The translations under genes were made by a program, and so were the position numbers. This document shows, in pieces, positions 41,586 through 51,161 of a stretch of 64,000 nt of DNA. The notes below the pieces were generated by a model. That model was not told the origin of the DNA, did not search any database, and was given only the letters and a program-made list of their open reading frames with translations. The DNA comes from Mycolicibacterium lutetiense (lineage in GTDB: Bacteria > Actinomycetota > Actinomycetes > Mycobacteriales > Mycobacteriaceae): the NCBI RefSeq assembly GCF_017876775.1, contig NZ_JAGIOP010000002.1:1302001-1366000 (forward strand), in the 5' to 3' direction. The number at the start of each line of letters is the position of its first letter. The stretch's first letter is position 1.

Positions 41586-41715
41586 TTATAGTGGTTCGCA
41601 GGAACACCATAGCTGGTCGAACTTTGTATTCCGGCCTCCCCTACCACACGCCTGACGTCAGGGAACGGTTCGCGGATAGGCCACCACCGCTTCACCTGGG
41701 TTAGCCTGCCTTCCA

Positions 41716-42501
41716 ATGAGCACTATCGTGGACGATCCGGACGGCACCGAACTTCGGGCCCTACCTCTGACCGGCGAACGGACCATCCCCGGCCTGGCCG
41801 AGGAGAACTACTGGTTCCGCCGTCATGAGGTGGTGTATCAGCGACTGGCCGACCGGTGCGTCGATCGCGAGGTCCTGGAGGCCGGCTGTGGTGAGGGCTA
41901 CGGCGCCGATCTGATCGCGGACGTCGCGCGCAAGGTGATTGCACTGGACTACGACGAGGCCACGGTGGCACACGTGCGGGCCCGCTACCCCCGGGTGGAC
42001 ATCCAGCACGGTAACCTCGCCGAGCTGCCCCTGGCCGACCAATCGGTCGACGTCGTGGTCAACTTCCAGGTCATCGAACACCTTTGGGATCAGGGCCAAT
42101 TCGTCTCCGAGTGCTTCCGGGTGCTGCGGCCGGGCGGCGTGTTCCTGGTCTCCACCCCCAACCGGATCACCTTCTCCCCCGGCCTGGACACTCCGCTCAA
42201 CCCGTTCCACACCCGCGAGCTCAACGCCGCGGAGCTGACCGAACTGCTGCACGACGCCGGATTCACGGTCGAGTCGATGCTCGGGGTCTTTCACGGCGCC
42301 GGGCTTGCGGAGCTCGACGCCCGGCACGGCGGCTCGATCATCGAGGCGCAGGTGCAGCGCGCCGTGGCCGACGCACCGTGGCCCGAGCAGCTGCTCGCCG
42401 ACGTCGCCGCGGTAGGCATCGCCGATTTCGACCTCACTTCCGCCGACGAGCGCAACATTGACGACAGCCTCGATCTGGTGGCGATCGCGGTGCGGCCGTG
42501 A
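41716..42501 (+). CDS. SAM-dependent methyltransferase of the MGLP cluster (Rv3030 homologue)
   Basis: 261 aa class I methyltransferase. The SAM motif is VLEAGCGEGYGADLIADVAR near residues 55-74, then DYDEATVAHV and a motif-post region GGVFLVSTPNRITFSPG. Its stop overlaps the GH57 start (GTGA), and with the glycosyltransferase it forms the three-gene core of the M. tuberculosis Rv3030-Rv3032 cluster linked to 6-O-methylglucosyl-containing lipopolysaccharide. A role in sugar methylation is thus plausible but not shown. Confidence 0.87.
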   Translation: MSTIVDDPDGTELRALPLTGERTIPGLAEENYWFRRHEVVYQRLADRCVDREVLEAGCGEGYGADLIADVARKVIALDYDEATVAHVRARYPRVDIQHGNLAELPLADQSVDVVVNFQVIEHLWDQGQFVSECFRVLRPGGVFLVSTPNRITFSPGLDTPLNPFHTRELNAAELTELLHDAGFTVESMLGVFHGAGLAELDARHGGSIIEAQVQRAVADAPWPEQLLADVAAVGIADFDLTSADERNIDDSLDLVAIAVRP

Positions 42502-44045
42502 CCTCGCACCCCGAGCCCGAACCCGTTCCCGGGCTCTTCACGCTCGTCCTGCACACCCACCTCCCCTGGCTGGCCCATCACGGCCGCTGGCCGGTCGGCG
42601 AGGAATGGCTCTACCAGTCCTGGGCGGCCGCCTACCTGCCGTTGATGCGGGTGCTGCGCGGCCTCGCCGCCGAGGATCGCCGCCACCTGATCACCCTGGG
42701 CATGACGCCGGTGGTCACCGCCCAGCTCGATGACCCCTACTGCCTGACGGGGATGCACCACTGGCTGGCCAACTGGCAGCTGCGCGCTCAGGAGGCGACG
42801 ACACTACGCGAACCAGAAGGATTGCGGCAGTTCGGAATTCGCGAGTATGCCGAAGCCAGTGCGGCCATCGAGGAGTTCGCCACCCACTGGCGCCACGGCG
42901 CCAGCGGGCTGCTGCGCGGGCTGATCGACGCCGAGACCATCGAACTGCTCGGCGGCCCGCTCGCGCACCCGTTCCAGCCGCTGCTCAATCCGCGCCTACG
43001 CGAGTTCGCGCTGCGCGAAGGCCTGGCCGACGCGCAGCAGCGGTTCGGGCACACCCCCGTCGGTATCTGGGCGCCCGAGTGTGCGTACGCGCCCGGCATG
43101 GAAACCGGTTACGCCGCGGCCGGTGTCGGCCATTTCATGGTGGACGGCCCGTCCTTGCACGGTGACACCGCGCTGGGCCGGCCCGTCGGCGGGTCCGATG
43201 TGGTGGCGTTCGGCCGCGACCTTCAGGTCAGCTACCGCGTGTGGTCGCCGAAGTCGGGTTATCCCGGTCACGCCGCCTACCGCGATTTCCACACCTACGA
43301 CCACACAACCGGCCTCAAACCCTCCCGCGTGACCGGTCGCAACGTCCCGTCCGAGGAGAAGGCGCCCTACGATCCGCAGCGCGCCGACCGCGCAATCGAC
43401 GAGCACGTCGCCGACTTCGTCGCGGTGGTCCGCCGCCGCCTGATCAGCGAGAGCGAACGACTCGGCCGGCCGGCACACGTGGTGGCCGCGTTCGACACCG
43501 AACTGTTCGGGCACTGGTGGTATGAGGGTCCGGAGTGGCTGGGCCGGGTGCTGCGGGCACTACCCGAGGCCGGCGTGCGGGTCGGCACCCTCTCGGACGC
43601 CAAGGCCCAGGGTTTCGTCGGCGCACCCGTCGAATTGCCGCCCAGCTCATGGGGTTCGGGCAAGAACTGGCAGGTCTGGAACGGTGAGAAGGTGACCGAT
43701 CTGGTGCAGCTCAACAGCGAGGTCGTCGACGGGGCCCTGAGCACCGTGGACAAGGCGCTCGCCCAGCATGCCGCGGTCGGTGCGCCGACCCCGCGCGACC
43801 GGGTGGCCGATCAGATTCTGCGGGAGACCCTGTTGACGGTGTCCAGCGACTGGCCGTTCATGGTGAGCAAGGATTCGGCCGCCGAATACGCGCGCTACCG
43901 CGCTCACCTGCACGCTCACGCGACCCGCGAGATCTCCGACGCACTGGCGTCGGGCCACCGGGACCATGCCGAGCGCCTCGCCGACAGCTGGAACAAGGCC
44001 AACGGCCTGTTCGGCGCCCTCGACGCCCGGCGTCTGCCAAAATGA
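42498..44045 (+). CDS. GH57 alpha-glucan branching enzyme-like (Rv3031 homologue)
   Basis: 515 aa glycoside hydrolase family 57. Family motifs: HTHLPWLAHHG at residues 19-29, the nucleophile Glu194 in WAPECAYAPG, and the acid/base Asp333 in AFDTELFGHWWYEG. GH57 enzymes of this clade branch alpha-1,4-glucans. The GTG start overlaps the methyltransferase stop by four bases. The adjacent GT4 enzyme would extend the glucan, this one would add 1,6-branches, and the methyltransferase would cap sugars: a coherent methylglucose polysaccharide unit. Confidence 0.9.
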   Translation: MTSHPEPEPVPGLFTLVLHTHLPWLAHHGRWPVGEEWLYQSWAAAYLPLMRVLRGLAAEDRRHLITLGMTPVVTAQLDDPYCLTGMHHWLANWQLRAQEATTLREPEGLRQFGIREYAEASAAIEEFATHWRHGASGLLRGLIDAETIELLGGPLAHPFQPLLNPRLREFALREGLADAQQRFGHTPVGIWAPECAYAPGMETGYAAAGVGHFMVDGPSLHGDTALGRPVGGSDVVAFGRDLQVSYRVWSPKSGYPGHAAYRDFHTYDHTTGLKPSRVTGRNVPSEEKAPYDPQRADRAIDEHVADFVAVVRRRLISESERLGRPAHVVAAFDTELFGHWWYEGPEWLGRVLRALPEAGVRVGTLSDAKAQGFVGAPVELPPSSWGSGKNWQVWNGEKVTDLVQLNSEVVDGALSTVDKALAQHAAVGAPTPRDRVADQILRETLLTVSSDWPFMVSKDSAAEYARYRAHLHAHATREISDALASGHRDHAERLADSWNKANGLFGALDARRLPK

Positions 44046-44136
44046 CCACCAGCGCGAGCGTGCGTGTCTGCCGCTCGACACCCCGCCAATCCTCAGCATT
44101 GTGCGCACGCTCGCACCGGCACGAAAGCACGTAGGC

Positions 44137-45378
44137 ATGAAGATCCTGATGGTGTCATGGGAATACCCGCCCGTCGTCGTGGGCGGTTTGGGCCGGCACG
44201 TGCACCACCTGGCCACCGCGCTGGCCGAGGCCGGGCACGAGGTCGTGGTGCTCAGCCGCAGGCCCACCGACACCGACCCGAGCACCCACCCGTCGACCGA
44301 CGAGGTCAGCGAGGGCGTCCGGGTCGTGGCCGCCGCGCAGGACCCGCACGAGTTCGAGTTCGGCACGGACATGATGGCCTGGACGCTGGCCATGGGGCAC
44401 GCGATGGTGCGTACCGGACTTGCCGTCAAAGACTATTCGGGTGACCGCTGGGTGCCCGACATCGTGCACGCCCACGACTGGCTGGTCGCCCACCCCGCCA
44501 TCGCCCTGGCCGAATATTTCGATGTACCACTGGTTTCCACCATCCATGCCACCGAGGCCGGGCGGCATTCCGGCTGGGTCTCCGGGCCGATCAGCCGCCA
44601 GGTACACGCCGTGGAGTCCTGGCTGGTGCGCGAATCCGATTCACTGATCACCTGTTCGGCGTCGATGAACGATGAGATCACCGAGCTGTTCGGCCCCGAA
44701 CTGTCGGAGATCCGGGTGATCCGCAACGGGATCGACGCCGACCTCTGGCCGTTTGCGCCCCGACGTCCCCGCCAGGGGCCGCCCGAGTTGCTCTACCTCG
44801 GTCGCCTGGAATACGAGAAGGGCGTGCACGACGCGATTGCGGCCCTGCCCCGGATCCGCCGCGCACATCCGGGCACCACACTGACCATCGCCGGTGACGG
44901 TACCCAACAGCAGTGGCTCGTCGAGCAGGCCCGAAAGCACAAGGTGCTCAAGGCGACCCGATTCGTCGGGCGGCTCGGTCACGAGGAATTGCTGCAGGCC
45001 CTGCAGGCCGCCGACGCCGCCGTACTGCCCAGCCACTACGAGCCGTTCGGCATCGTCGCGTTGGAGGCTGCGGCCACCGGTACCCCGCTGGTGACATCCA
45101 ATGTCGGCGGCCTGGGTGAAGCGGTGATCAACGGACAGACCGGAATGTCCTTCGCACCACGGGATGTGGTGGGGCTGGCCGCGGCGGTCCGCGCCGTGCT
45201 CGATGACCCCGAGGCGGCCCAGCGCCGGGCGATCGCCGCGCGCGAGCGGCTCAGCGCCGACTTCGACTGGCACACCGTGGCCGCCGAGACCAGCCAGGTC
45301 TATCTGGCCGCCAAACGTGCCGAACGCGAACCACATCCGCGCCGCCCGATCGTCGAGCACGCGCTGCCCGAGCGTTGA
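44137..45378 (+). CDS. GT4 alpha-1,4-glucosyltransferase (Rv3032 homologue)
   Basis: 413 aa from MKILMVSWEYPP at 44137; the 91-base gap from GH57 contains in-frame sequence without a start of better quality. GT-B fold of family 4: VVVGGLGRHVHHLATALAEA, VPDIVHAHDWLVA, LLYLGRLEYEKGV and the EX7E region HYEPFGIVALEAAA. Rv3032 elongates alpha-1,4-glucan in methylglucose lipopolysaccharide and glycogen in M. tuberculosis; the same role is inferred. Confidence 0.92.
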   Translation: MKILMVSWEYPPVVVGGLGRHVHHLATALAEAGHEVVVLSRRPTDTDPSTHPSTDEVSEGVRVVAAAQDPHEFEFGTDMMAWTLAMGHAMVRTGLAVKDYSGDRWVPDIVHAHDWLVAHPAIALAEYFDVPLVSTIHATEAGRHSGWVSGPISRQVHAVESWLVRESDSLITCSASMNDEITELFGPELSEIRVIRNGIDADLWPFAPRRPRQGPPELLYLGRLEYEKGVHDAIAALPRIRRAHPGTTLTIAGDGTQQQWLVEQARKHKVLKATRFVGRLGHEELLQALQAADAAVLPSHYEPFGIVALEAAATGTPLVTSNVGGLGEAVINGQTGMSFAPRDVVGLAAAVRAVLDDPEAAQRRAIAARERLSADFDWHTVAAETSQVYLAAKRAEREPHPRRPIVEHALPER

Positions 45379-45441
45379 CGCACGCGTTCGAGAATCGCCG
45401 AATCGCTGTCGACCGCGGTGCCCAGCAAGCACAATCGAGCC

Positions 45442-46047
45442 GTGACCCGGACCCGCAGCAACTTAGGTAAGGCTTGCGCCGTGCTCGTCGGCGCGACAAT
45501 CTCACTCGGCCTCGCCGCCCCGGCGACCGCCGAGCCCAACGGCACCGCGCCCACCATGCCCGAGTTCGTGCCCCACCCCTCGGACTGGGCGCCGAACTAC
45601 ACGGTGTTCCCCTACAACCTGTGGCAGGTACGCGTCACCCCCGAGCAACTAGACGCCCAGCGAGAGTCCTGCCAGTGGTTCAACGCCCAGTACGGCACCC
45701 TGATGAGTCAGATCGTGGGCTTCCAGAAATTCCTCGGCGATCAGCACGACTACTGGACCGCACCGGGCGTGCAGGCTGCCGGTGACACCGTGCGGGCCAA
45801 CGTCGACCAGTCGGCCGCATTCCTGGATCCCCGCGCCCACACCCTGTACATCACCAACTACCCCGACCAGAGCCAGTATTCACCGCTGTACAACGGCGAC
45901 TCGATCTATCACCTCTGGTATCAGCTGACCCAGATCAGCGACAAGATCGCCAAACAGCAGCCGGCCGGTGTCATCAACGCCAATGTCGCCACGGCCAATG
46001 TCTACGGCAACGTGATCCGCGACTCCGGGGTGTGCAACGGGGCTTGA
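45442..46047 (+). CDS. Secreted protein of unknown function (Rv3033 homologue)
   Basis: 201 aa from GTG 45442 (another GTG at 45418 adds eight residues). The N-terminal signal peptide TRTRSNLGKACAVLVGATIS ... APATA-EP is clear, so the protein is exported. Two Cys in the mature part (SCQWFNAQYG near residue 77 and the terminal VCNGA) could form a disulfide. The middle is Gln/Asn/Tyr-rich and soluble. It follows the GT4 gene as Rv3033 does. Function unknown. Confidence 0.8.
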   Translation: MTRTRSNLGKACAVLVGATISLGLAAPATAEPNGTAPTMPEFVPHPSDWAPNYTVFPYNLWQVRVTPEQLDAQRESCQWFNAQYGTLMSQIVGFQKFLGDQHDYWTAPGVQAAGDTVRANVDQSAAFLDPRAHTLYITNYPDQSQYSPLYNGDSIYHLWYQLTQISDKIAKQQPAGVINANVATANVYGNVIRDSGVCNGA

Positions 46048-46056
46048 TCCGCCCGG

Positions 46057-46800
46057 TCAGTTGCTGTTGGTGGCCTTCTTGCGCTCGATGTCGGCCAGTG
46101 CCTCGGCAAGCTCGGCACGCTCGGCGGCCGACGTCTCCCAATCCAGCTTGCGGTTCTTGACCACCTTGGCCGGCGCCCCGACGGCGATCGAGTAATCGGG
46201 GATCTCGCCCTTGACCACGGCGTGGGCGCCCAGCACGCAACCTCGGCCGACCGAAGTGTTGCGCAGGATCGTGACCTTCGCGGCGACCCAGGTGTCCGGG
46301 CCGATGCGCACCGGGCCCTTGATGATGCCCTGGTCCTTGATGGGCATGTCGATGTTGTCCATCTTGTGGTCGAAGTCGCACACGTAGCACCAGTCGGCCA
46401 TCAGCGCCGAGTCACCGAGCTCGATGTCGAGGTAGGTGTTGATCACGTTGTCGCGGCCCAGCACCACCTTGTCGCCGATGCGCAACGAGCCTTCGTGGCA
46501 GCGGATGGTGTTCTTGTCGCCGATGTGCACCCAGCGGCCGATCTCCATCTGGGCCAGTTCCGGGGTGCACTGGATCTCCACACCCTTGCCGAGGAAGACC
46601 ATGCCGCGGGTGATGATGTGCGGGTTGGCCAGCTTGAACTTCAGCAGCCGGAAATACCGCACGAGGTACCAGGGGCTGTAGGCACGGTTGTCGATGACCC
46701 ACTTCAGCGACGCCTTCGTCAGGAAGTCGGCCTGGCGCGGATCACGTAGCCGGGAGCCCCGCCAGCGTTTGTGAATTGGGGCGCCCCACATGGTCGTCAT
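46057..46800 (-). CDS. Hexapeptide-repeat acetyltransferase of the MGLP cluster (Rv3034c homologue)
   Basis: 247 aa from the ATG at 46800. A left-handed beta-helix of hexapeptide repeats follows an amphipathic N-terminus: VHIGDKNTIRCHEGSLRIGD, VVLGRDNVINTYLDIELGDS, VRIGPDTWVAAKVTILRNTS, VGRGCVLGAHAVVKGEIPDY. The family acylates sugars with acetyl- or acyl-CoA; its position in the MGLP cluster suggests acylation of methylglucose chains. The C-terminal WETSAAERAELAEALADIE is a charged helix. Confidence 0.86.
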   Translation of the reverse strand: MTTMWGAPIHKRWRGSRLRDPRQADFLTKASLKWVIDNRAYSPWYLVRYFRLLKFKLANPHIITRGMVFLGKGVEIQCTPELAQMEIGRWVHIGDKNTIRCHEGSLRIGDKVVLGRDNVINTYLDIELGDSALMADWCYVCDFDHKMDNIDMPIKDQGIIKGPVRIGPDTWVAAKVTILRNTSVGRGCVLGAHAVVKGEIPDYSIAVGAPAKVVKNRKLDWETSAAERAELAEALADIERKKATNSN

Positions 46801-46909
46801 GGCCGGAAAGCCTACGCGAGGCCACCAACGGCCACCTCCACGAGTAACGGCTACCCTCACGTGAGTCACAAATACGAGCGCGCTGCGTTTTCGGCGACGA
46901 AAGGACACC

Positions 46910-48193
46910 GTGTTCCGGCGATACCTTGCACTGGCGGTCACGGTGCTGTTCACGGGCCTTCTTGCCGGTTGCGAGAACACCGACTCCTGGGTCGCCCCAC
47001 AGGCCGCACCGGGCTGGTCAGCGCAATACGGCGATGCCGCCAACAGCAGCTACACCCGGTCCCACGGTCCCGAGGCGCTGCGCCTGGAGTGGAGCCGGTC
47101 GGTCAAGGGTGCGCTGGAGGCCCAGGTGGCGCTGAGCGGGGACAACCGCCTGGCGGCCAACGCGCAGACCGCCGGAGGCTGTTCGTTGATGGTGTGGGAA
47201 GCCGACAACAATGCCCGCCAACGCTGGTGTACGCGACTGATATTGGGTGGCGGCTGGTCCAGCCCCCTGTTCGACGGGTTCGACAACGTCTACGTGGGCC
47301 AGCCCGGCACCATCCTGTCCTTCCCGCCGACGCAGTGGATCCGTTGGCGCCAGCCGGTGATCGGCATGCCGACCACGCCACGGCTGCTCGATGACGGTCA
47401 GCTGCTGGTGGTCACCCATCTGGGTCAGGTGCTGGTGTTCAACGGGCATCGCGGCACGGTCGAGGGCACGCCGCTGGATCTGGTCTCCGGCGTGGACCCG
47501 ACCGATTCACAGCGCGGTCTCGGCGACTGCCTGCCGGCCCGCTCCCGCTGCCCGGTGGCGGCCGCACCGGCGTTCTCGCATCAGGCCGGCCTTGTGGTGC
47601 TGAGCGTGTGGCAGCCCGGCGCCGAGGCGCCCGTGCTGATCGGACTGCGCTACCACCCCGGCCAGGCGACATTGCTGACGCAGGAATGGACGAGCACCGC
47701 CGTGGGCCGCGGGCCGCTCGCCAGCCCGGTGCTGTCGGCCGACGGGTCGACGGTCTACGTCAACGGCCGCGATCAGAAATTGTGGGCACTGAACTCCGCC
47801 GACGGCTCACCGAAATGGTCGGTGCCGCTGAACTATCTGGCCCAGACCCCGCCGTCGGTGTCACCGGACGGGCTGATCGTGGCCGGTGGTGGGCCGGACG
47901 CCACACTGACCGCGGTGCGCGACGCCGGCGACCACGGCGAGGTCGTCTGGACCCGTGAAGACGTCGTACCGCTGACCACGTCGAGCCGCGCTGACAGTGT
48001 GGGTTACACGGTCGCCCGGGAGGGCGGACACGGCCAGACGCTGTTGGTCTTCGACACCGGTGACGGGCACACCCTCAACAGTTATCCCGTACCCGAGGCC
48101 ACCGGCTGGCCGGTCGGGGTGTCGATCGGGCACGACCGCCGGATCGTCACCGCCACCAGTGACGGTCAGGTGTACGGATTCGCGCCTGCGTGA
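46910..48193 (+). CDS. PQQ-like beta-propeller lipoprotein (Rv3035 homologue)
   Basis: 427 aa from a GTG. Lipobox LLAGC (Cys near residue 21) after the signal peptide MFRRYLALAVTVLFTG marks a membrane-anchored extracytoplasmic protein. The rest is an eight-blade-type PQQ-repeat propeller: WVAPQAAPGWSAQYGDAANS, QKLWALNSADGSPKWSVPLN, and TGDGHTLNSYPVPEATGWPV. Divergent start relative to the acetyltransferase (109 bases). Cofactor binding is uncertain; the fold may act as a scaffold as in BamB-like proteins. Confidence 0.87.
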   Translation: MFRRYLALAVTVLFTGLLAGCENTDSWVAPQAAPGWSAQYGDAANSSYTRSHGPEALRLEWSRSVKGALEAQVALSGDNRLAANAQTAGGCSLMVWEADNNARQRWCTRLILGGGWSSPLFDGFDNVYVGQPGTILSFPPTQWIRWRQPVIGMPTTPRLLDDGQLLVVTHLGQVLVFNGHRGTVEGTPLDLVSGVDPTDSQRGLGDCLPARSRCPVAAAPAFSHQAGLVVLSVWQPGAEAPVLIGLRYHPGQATLLTQEWTSTAVGRGPLASPVLSADGSTVYVNGRDQKLWALNSADGSPKWSVPLNYLAQTPPSVSPDGLIVAGGGPDATLTAVRDAGDHGEVVWTREDVVPLTTSSRADSVGYTVAREGGHGQTLLVFDTGDGHTLNSYPVPEATGWPVGVSIGHDRRIVTATSDGQVYGFAPA

Positions 48194-48200
48194 TCGGAGC

Positions 48201-48890
48201 TCAGGCCAGCAGGGCCGCCACGGCGGACCGCGGGACGTTGGCTTGGCTGGCTCCGGCGGCCTCGGGCAACAGTTCACCCTGGCCGAAGAAGAAGATCACC
48301 GAGTCGTCGGTGATCGCAAAGTTCTGATAGTGCGCGTGGTCCAGGCCGATGGCCGGTGCGATGGCCAGTTCGACGCCGGACTGCTTCTGCAGTTCACGCT
48401 GCACGATCGGGAAGATGACGTCGAGCGGTTTGGATCCCGGCTTGAACAGGGTGTCGAAGGTGATCGGTGCCCGGGTGGCCTCGTTGTAGTTGAACGTCTT
48501 GTACCAGGTCTGCGGGTGGGCGCCGCCGACGTTCTGATACACCTCGAACACCAGGCTCTGGGTGCGTTGCGGGGTCCCGGAACTGTAGGCCGTGCCCTTG
48601 GCGTCCAGAACGTACGGCTGGTCACGTGATCCGGGCATATCGGAGACGTTGACGAAGCCGTCGCGGGTCTGGATCAGGTATCCGGCCACCGCCTGCTGGT
48701 CGGGATAACCGACCGGGAACGTGTAATCCAGCGTGTAGGTGGCGTTGGCGGTGTGCACCTGGCAGATCTGGTCGCCGTCGACGCTGCCGCCGAGGTCGGC
48801 ACAGGCCGACTGCGCAGCCACCACGGGCATGCCGAGCCAGCCGACCAGCGCACCGGCTGCCAGCAGGGCTGTCACAAGGGGAATTCGCAT
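48201..48890 (-). CDS. Secreted MPT64/RsiV-fold protein (TB22.2-like, Rv3036c homologue)
   Basis: 229 aa with an N-terminal signal peptide (MRIPLVTALLAAGALVGWLG ... VVAAQSA). The core aligns with secreted mycobacterial antigen MPT64 and the DUF3298/RsiV fold: QSLVFEVYQNVGGAHPQTWY, APITFDTLFKPGSKPLDVIF and PIVQRELQKQSG. Two early cysteines (SACADLGG, QICQVHT) match the MPT64 disulfide pattern. Function of the family is unclear; M. tuberculosis TB22.2 is its counterpart. It converges with the propeller gene (7 bases apart). Confidence 0.88.
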   Translation of the reverse strand: MRIPLVTALLAAGALVGWLGMPVVAAQSACADLGGSVDGDQICQVHTANATYTLDYTFPVGYPDQQAVAGYLIQTRDGFVNVSDMPGSRDQPYVLDAKGTAYSSGTPQRTQSLVFEVYQNVGGAHPQTWYKTFNYNEATRAPITFDTLFKPGSKPLDVIFPIVQRELQKQSGVELAIAPAIGLDHAHYQNFAITDDSVIFFFGQGELLPEAAGASQANVPRSAVAALLA

Positions 48891-48965
48891 CGTCAGTCGT
48901 CCTCGCAGGCGATCAACTCACACCGATGGATCCACCGGCGTGTTTGGGTCCAGATTACTTGGCGG

Positions 48966-50033
48966 TTATCGGGACGGGCGACAAATGAATGCGCTTGCCC
49001 GGCTCGCCGCCCCGGAACCGAGGCGGACGATCACCACCGCCAGGCGTTCGGAGCCGCGCAGCCGCATCCGCGTCCGCAACACATCGGGGTCGACGTCCAC
49101 GCCACGGATCAGGATTTCCAGTGCCCCTACCGACCGCGCGGCCAGCGCGGCTCGGAGTCGGCGTTCCTGAAACTGCAGCTGCTCCAGGACCTCGAAACCT
49201 CGCACTCCGGCCGGTAACTCGTCGCCGGACAGGTAGGCGATGTCAGGGTCGAGTTGCCACAGTCCGTGCCGGGCCGCGTAGTGGCGCACCAGTCCGGCGC
49301 GCACCACCGCACCGTCGGGGTCGACGATCCAGCGGCCCGCCTCGGCGACGGGGCAGTCGTCGGGCTCGGCGTCGGTGATCTGTTCGGCGGTTTCGAGCAT
49401 GCTGGCCCGCCGTCGCACACCGGGTTCGGTCAGACCCGGTGACCACAGGCAGGCCTCCCGTACGCTGCCGCCCACCGAGGTCACCTCGATCTCCCCGGTG
49501 AAGCCCATCTTGGTGAGCTCGTCGAAATCGATTCCCGGCGCGCACTTCACCACCAGATCCCGGCCACCGTAGACGTCCAGGACCGCGTCGAGCGCCGGGG
49601 TGTAGGCCCGCGGGTCGAAGCGGCGCCGTCCGCCGGACCGGCGGGCCGGGTCGATGATCACCACCGTGTCCCGGGTTACCGGCACCAGGGCGTCGGCCCG
49701 GCACAGGTCCACCCCGTCGGCGTTGTTGGCTGCCATCGCCAACCGCACCGGATCGAGGTCGCTGCCGACCAGTTGAGCCGCGCAATCACGCAGCGCCACA
49801 AGCTCACCGCCGATCGAACAGGTGGCGTCGTGAACCCGGGCCCCGGCCAGCCTGCGCGCACGATGCGCCGCCACCGGTGCGGCCGTGGCCTGTTGCAGTG
49901 CCTCGTCGGTGAACAGCCAGCGGTCCGGGTCGTCGAACTTGGCCGCGGCCCGACGCCTCAGCTGTACGGTCTCCACCAGAACTCCGGCGCGGTCACCGAA
50001 TTGTTTTCGAACAGCAGCGATGTCGCTGACCAA
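48966..50033 (-). CDS. THUMP-like class I SAM methyltransferase (Rv3037c homologue), start uncertain
   Basis: 355 aa from the TTG at 50033, the first NTG other than CTG. The frame continues upstream to about 50126, encoding LAHVSYLRSDAGRQALTQVA and GRSLTGSALVSDIAAVRKQF in family style, so the true N-terminus is probably nearer 50117 (CTG) and the gene may overlap or abut the Rv3038c-type stop. SAM-binding appears as GARVHDATCSIGGELVAL, with DPARRSGGRRRFDPRAYTP as the catalytic-type loop. Function unknown. The C-terminal THUMP-like region is lysine-poor. Confidence 0.8.
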   Translation of the reverse strand: MVSDIAAVRKQFGDRAGVLVETVQLRRRAAAKFDDPDRWLFTDEALQQATAAPVAAHRARRLAGARVHDATCSIGGELVALRDCAAQLVGSDLDPVRLAMAANNADGVDLCRADALVPVTRDTVVIIDPARRSGGRRRFDPRAYTPALDAVLDVYGGRDLVVKCAPGIDFDELTKMGFTGEIEVTSVGGSVREACLWSPGLTEPGVRRRASMLETAEQITDAEPDDCPVAEAGRWIVDPDGAVVRAGLVRHYAARHGLWQLDPDIAYLSGDELPAGVRGFEVLEQLQFQERRLRAALAARSVGALEILIRGVDVDPDVLRTRMRLRGSERLAVVIVRLGSGAASRASAFICRPSR

Positions 50034-50125
50034 TGCCGATCCGGTCAGCGACCTTCCGGCGACCTGAGTCAGTGCCTGCCGTCCCGCATCGGAGCGCAGA
50101 TACGAGACGTGGGCCAGACCGAAAT

Positions 50126-51127
50126 CTAGGACGGCTTGACCCCGGTGATCATCACGTTGTAGAACCAGCCCTTCGGCACGACGCGACGCCAGACGTTGGA
50201 GTCGACCCAGCTCAACGTGGTCCAGCTGTTGAACGCGAACTTGGCCCAGCCCCAGCCCAGGCGTCCCGGCGGCACCGCGGCTTCGAAGGTACGCACCGGC
50301 CAGCCGAGCATCGCCGCGGTGAATTCCTCGCTGGCGGTGCGCACTTCTACCGCACCGGCGTTAGCAGCCATCCGCTCCAGATCGGCCGGGTCGAAGGTGT
50401 GCAGGTCGACGACGGCTTCCAGGGCCGCGGCGCGGGACGACTCGTCGAGTTCGGCCTGGGGCCGGCGCCATTCGCTCAGCCAGGGCAGCTTGGTCAGGTT
50501 GGTGGTGGCGTGCCAGGTCAGGGTGGATAGCTCACGGGCATATTTGTTGCCCACCGTGGTCGGCTCGCCGGCGAAGACGAAACGACCGCCGGGCTTGAGC
50601 ACCCGGACCACCTCGCGCAGCGAGAGCTCGACGTCGGGGATGTGGTGCAGCACGGCGTGCCCGACCACCAGGTCGAAGGTGTTGTCCTCGTACGGGATGC
50701 CCTCGGCGTCGGCGACCTTGCCGTCGATGTCGAGGCCGAGTGACTGACCGTTGCGGGTCGCGACCTTGACCATGCCCGGGGACAGGTCGGTGACCGAACC
50801 ACGCCGCGCCACCCCGGACTGGACGAGGTTGAGCAGGAAGAATCCGGTACCGCACCCGAGCTCGAGGGCCCGGTCGTACGGCAGCTCACGCTGCTCGGCC
50901 TCGGGCACGATGGCGTCGAACCGGCCGCGGGCATAGTCGATGCACCGCTGGTCGTAGGAGATCGACCACTTCTCGTCGTAGGTTTCGGCTTCCCAGTCGT
51001 GGTAGAGCACCTGCGCAAGCTTGCTGTCGTGCATCGCGGCTTCGACCTGCTCGGCCGTGGCGTGCGGGTTAGGAGTCGGCATACCGGCAAAATCAGCGTC
51101 GGTGCCGGAATCCTTGATGTCAGTCAT
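50126..51127 (-). CDS. SAM-dependent methyltransferase (Rv3038c homologue)
   Basis: 333 aa from the ATG at 51127. Class I motif I is DRALELGCGTGFFLLNLVQS near residues 105-124, then SVTDLSPGMVKVA and VLKPGGRFVFAGEP. The C-terminal 130 residues (LTWHATTNLTKLPWLSEWRR onward) end in a hydrophobic aromatic segment (KFAFNSWTTLSWVDSNVWRR), suggesting membrane association. The substrate is not identifiable; the neighbouring lipid-related genes make a lipid substrate possible. Confidence 0.85.
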   Translation of the reverse strand: MTDIKDSGTDADFAGMPTPNPHATAEQVEAAMHDSKLAQVLYHDWEAETYDEKWSISYDQRCIDYARGRFDAIVPEAEQRELPYDRALELGCGTGFFLLNLVQSGVARRGSVTDLSPGMVKVATRNGQSLGLDIDGKVADAEGIPYEDNTFDLVVGHAVLHHIPDVELSLREVVRVLKPGGRFVFAGEPTTVGNKYARELSTLTWHATTNLTKLPWLSEWRRPQAELDESSRAAALEAVVDLHTFDPADLERMAANAGAVEVRTASEEFTAAMLGWPVRTFEAAVPPGRLGWGWAKFAFNSWTTLSWVDSNVWRRVVPKGWFYNVMITGVKPS

Positions 51128-51161
51128 GCAGGGCAGCCTAACGGCCCGGGTGGGGTCGGCG

